A DNA stretch of 64,000 nucleotides. It comes from Glandiceps talaboti. Its lineage: Eukaryota > Hemichordata > Enteropneusta > Spengelidae. The DNA lies in contig NC_135553.1 in NCBI RefSeq assembly GCF_964340395.1, forward strand, positions 19,654,849 to 19,718,848, in the 5' to 3' direction. Below, piece by piece: positions 63,025-64,000 of this stretch. Under the pieces are notes generated by a model, which was not told the origin of the DNA, ran no database searches, and saw only the letters and a program-made list of their open reading frames with translations. The number at the start of each line of letters is the position of its first letter. The first letter of the stretch is position 1. Position numbers and translations under genes: made by a program.

Positions 63025-63430
63025 TCAAAGAGCTATATTTTTAGTTCCCTGGAGGGGGGACTAGGCCAAATAAAAAAAAAATGTTTGTTTTCAATAACCG
63101 ACAGACCCTAAGTTTATGGTGCCAACCCTAAACATTCTTTTTGTATTCCAAAAATCGTGGCTTTTTTGATAGCGAGAAGTTAATCCGTATTGTCATAAAA
63201 AGTGTAATTTTCAGTAGATTACAGTGAGTAAAAATCTATCGCTGTATCAGATACTGTAGTTATGGTATATTAATTGTGAGAGAGACTTCATTCAAGTGTC
63301 TGCTCCTCTACAGTTTGCTGCTGCTGATGTTTCTGTTAGTATCCGTATATTTGATCATGACCTTTACCTTCGTCAAAAAAAACCCCCAAAAAACAAAAAA
63401 AACAAGACAAAACAAAACAAAACAAATCAA
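63025..63430. mobile_element. Remnant of foldback family H with A-rich tract
   Basis: GGGGACTAGGCCAAATAAAA, then ACCGACAGACCCTAAG, matches the inverted end of the 35686-36000 family. A poly-A/CAAAA tract at 63377-63425 follows. The remainder to 64000 shows nothing. Confidence 0.45.
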
Positions 63431-64000
63431 TTTCATTTGTTAGTCACACAAACATAATTTAAAAGTACCGGGTATTTAAGGGGGTTATGTCTTCTACAAA
63501 GACTTGTTTATTTGTTTCATCAGGATAACTATTACCTGTAGCATTAATATTACAAACAACGTCTTATAATTGGCTTAAAAGATATCATATGTTACAGTAA
63601 TAACTATTATGGATTGCTACATAGAAACACAGTCAAAAAGTCAAATGACATAATGACTGGTAGATTCATATGTACAGTCGTGGTATCTAGGGTCTAAAAG
63701 GAACAACCAGGCATTATTGATAATTTAAAATAGTTTTGATGTCAACTATTTTGCACATGTTATAATATGAATCATGATTATGACAAATGTTTCAATCTCT
63801 TTTTTTTTCCACATTACTGGCAATAATTTCAAATTAACCATTCTTTGTGTATTTTTATTATAAATCTATAATAGTATGACATGTAGTCTAAACAACAATT
63901 GGATAGGTTTATATATGCCATATAATAATAAGAATGATTCATTAATTATGAGGTAACATATACATGTACTTTTAAAAACAGAAACTATATTTGATTCATT

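Overview
The window is AT-rich animal nuclear DNA. Split exons with GT-AG introns, Toll-like receptors with a single LRRCT and a TIR domain, a PSMD12 gene close to the vertebrate one, and many small foldback elements and microsatellites all point to an invertebrate metazoan. An invertebrate deuterostome (hemichordate, echinoderm, cephalochordate) or a lophotrochozoan are all possible; the sequence alone does not decide.

Layout. 1-1000: (TA)n tracts around a perfect 180-bp palindrome. Each arm encodes a hammerhead ribozyme motif, and a third, different hammerhead lies next to the first (TA)n tract. 1-7.4 kb is otherwise non-coding with one foldback family. 7.6-10.3 kb and 17.5-20.0 kb: two tandem, same-orientation TLR genes whose coding regions are intronless. 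They are nearly identical in two blocks and clearly diverged between and after them, the pattern expected of gene conversion. Between them lie several miniature inverted-repeat elements, one with an intact 9-bp target-site duplication. 22.9-34.1 kb, minus strand: a complete 11-exon PSMD12 (26S proteasome lid subunit Rpn5) of 455 residues, with a 68-bp tandem repeat and foldback elements in its introns. 34.1-41 kb: intergenic DNA, a (GAGAA)n tract, a CRE-like site, a possible non-coding first exon and a G-quadruplex motif. 41.06-41.58 kb: a plus-strand small two-pass membrane protein, PIRT/TMEM200-like by its second membrane segment. 41.6-64 kb: no gene I can name; it holds microsatellites, foldback elements and a degenerate ~65-bp tandem array.

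The genes do not form a functional unit. The TLR pair belongs to innate immune recognition, PSMD12 is a housekeeping gene, and the two-pass protein is probably a regulatory membrane protein. What links the window is repeat activity: at least eight foldback or dispersed repeat families occur in two or more copies here, including in PSMD12 introns and 66 bp from a splice acceptor of the two-pass gene. The hammerhead ribozyme palindrome is the most unusual object; it looks like a remnant of a Penelope-like element or an animal retrozyme.
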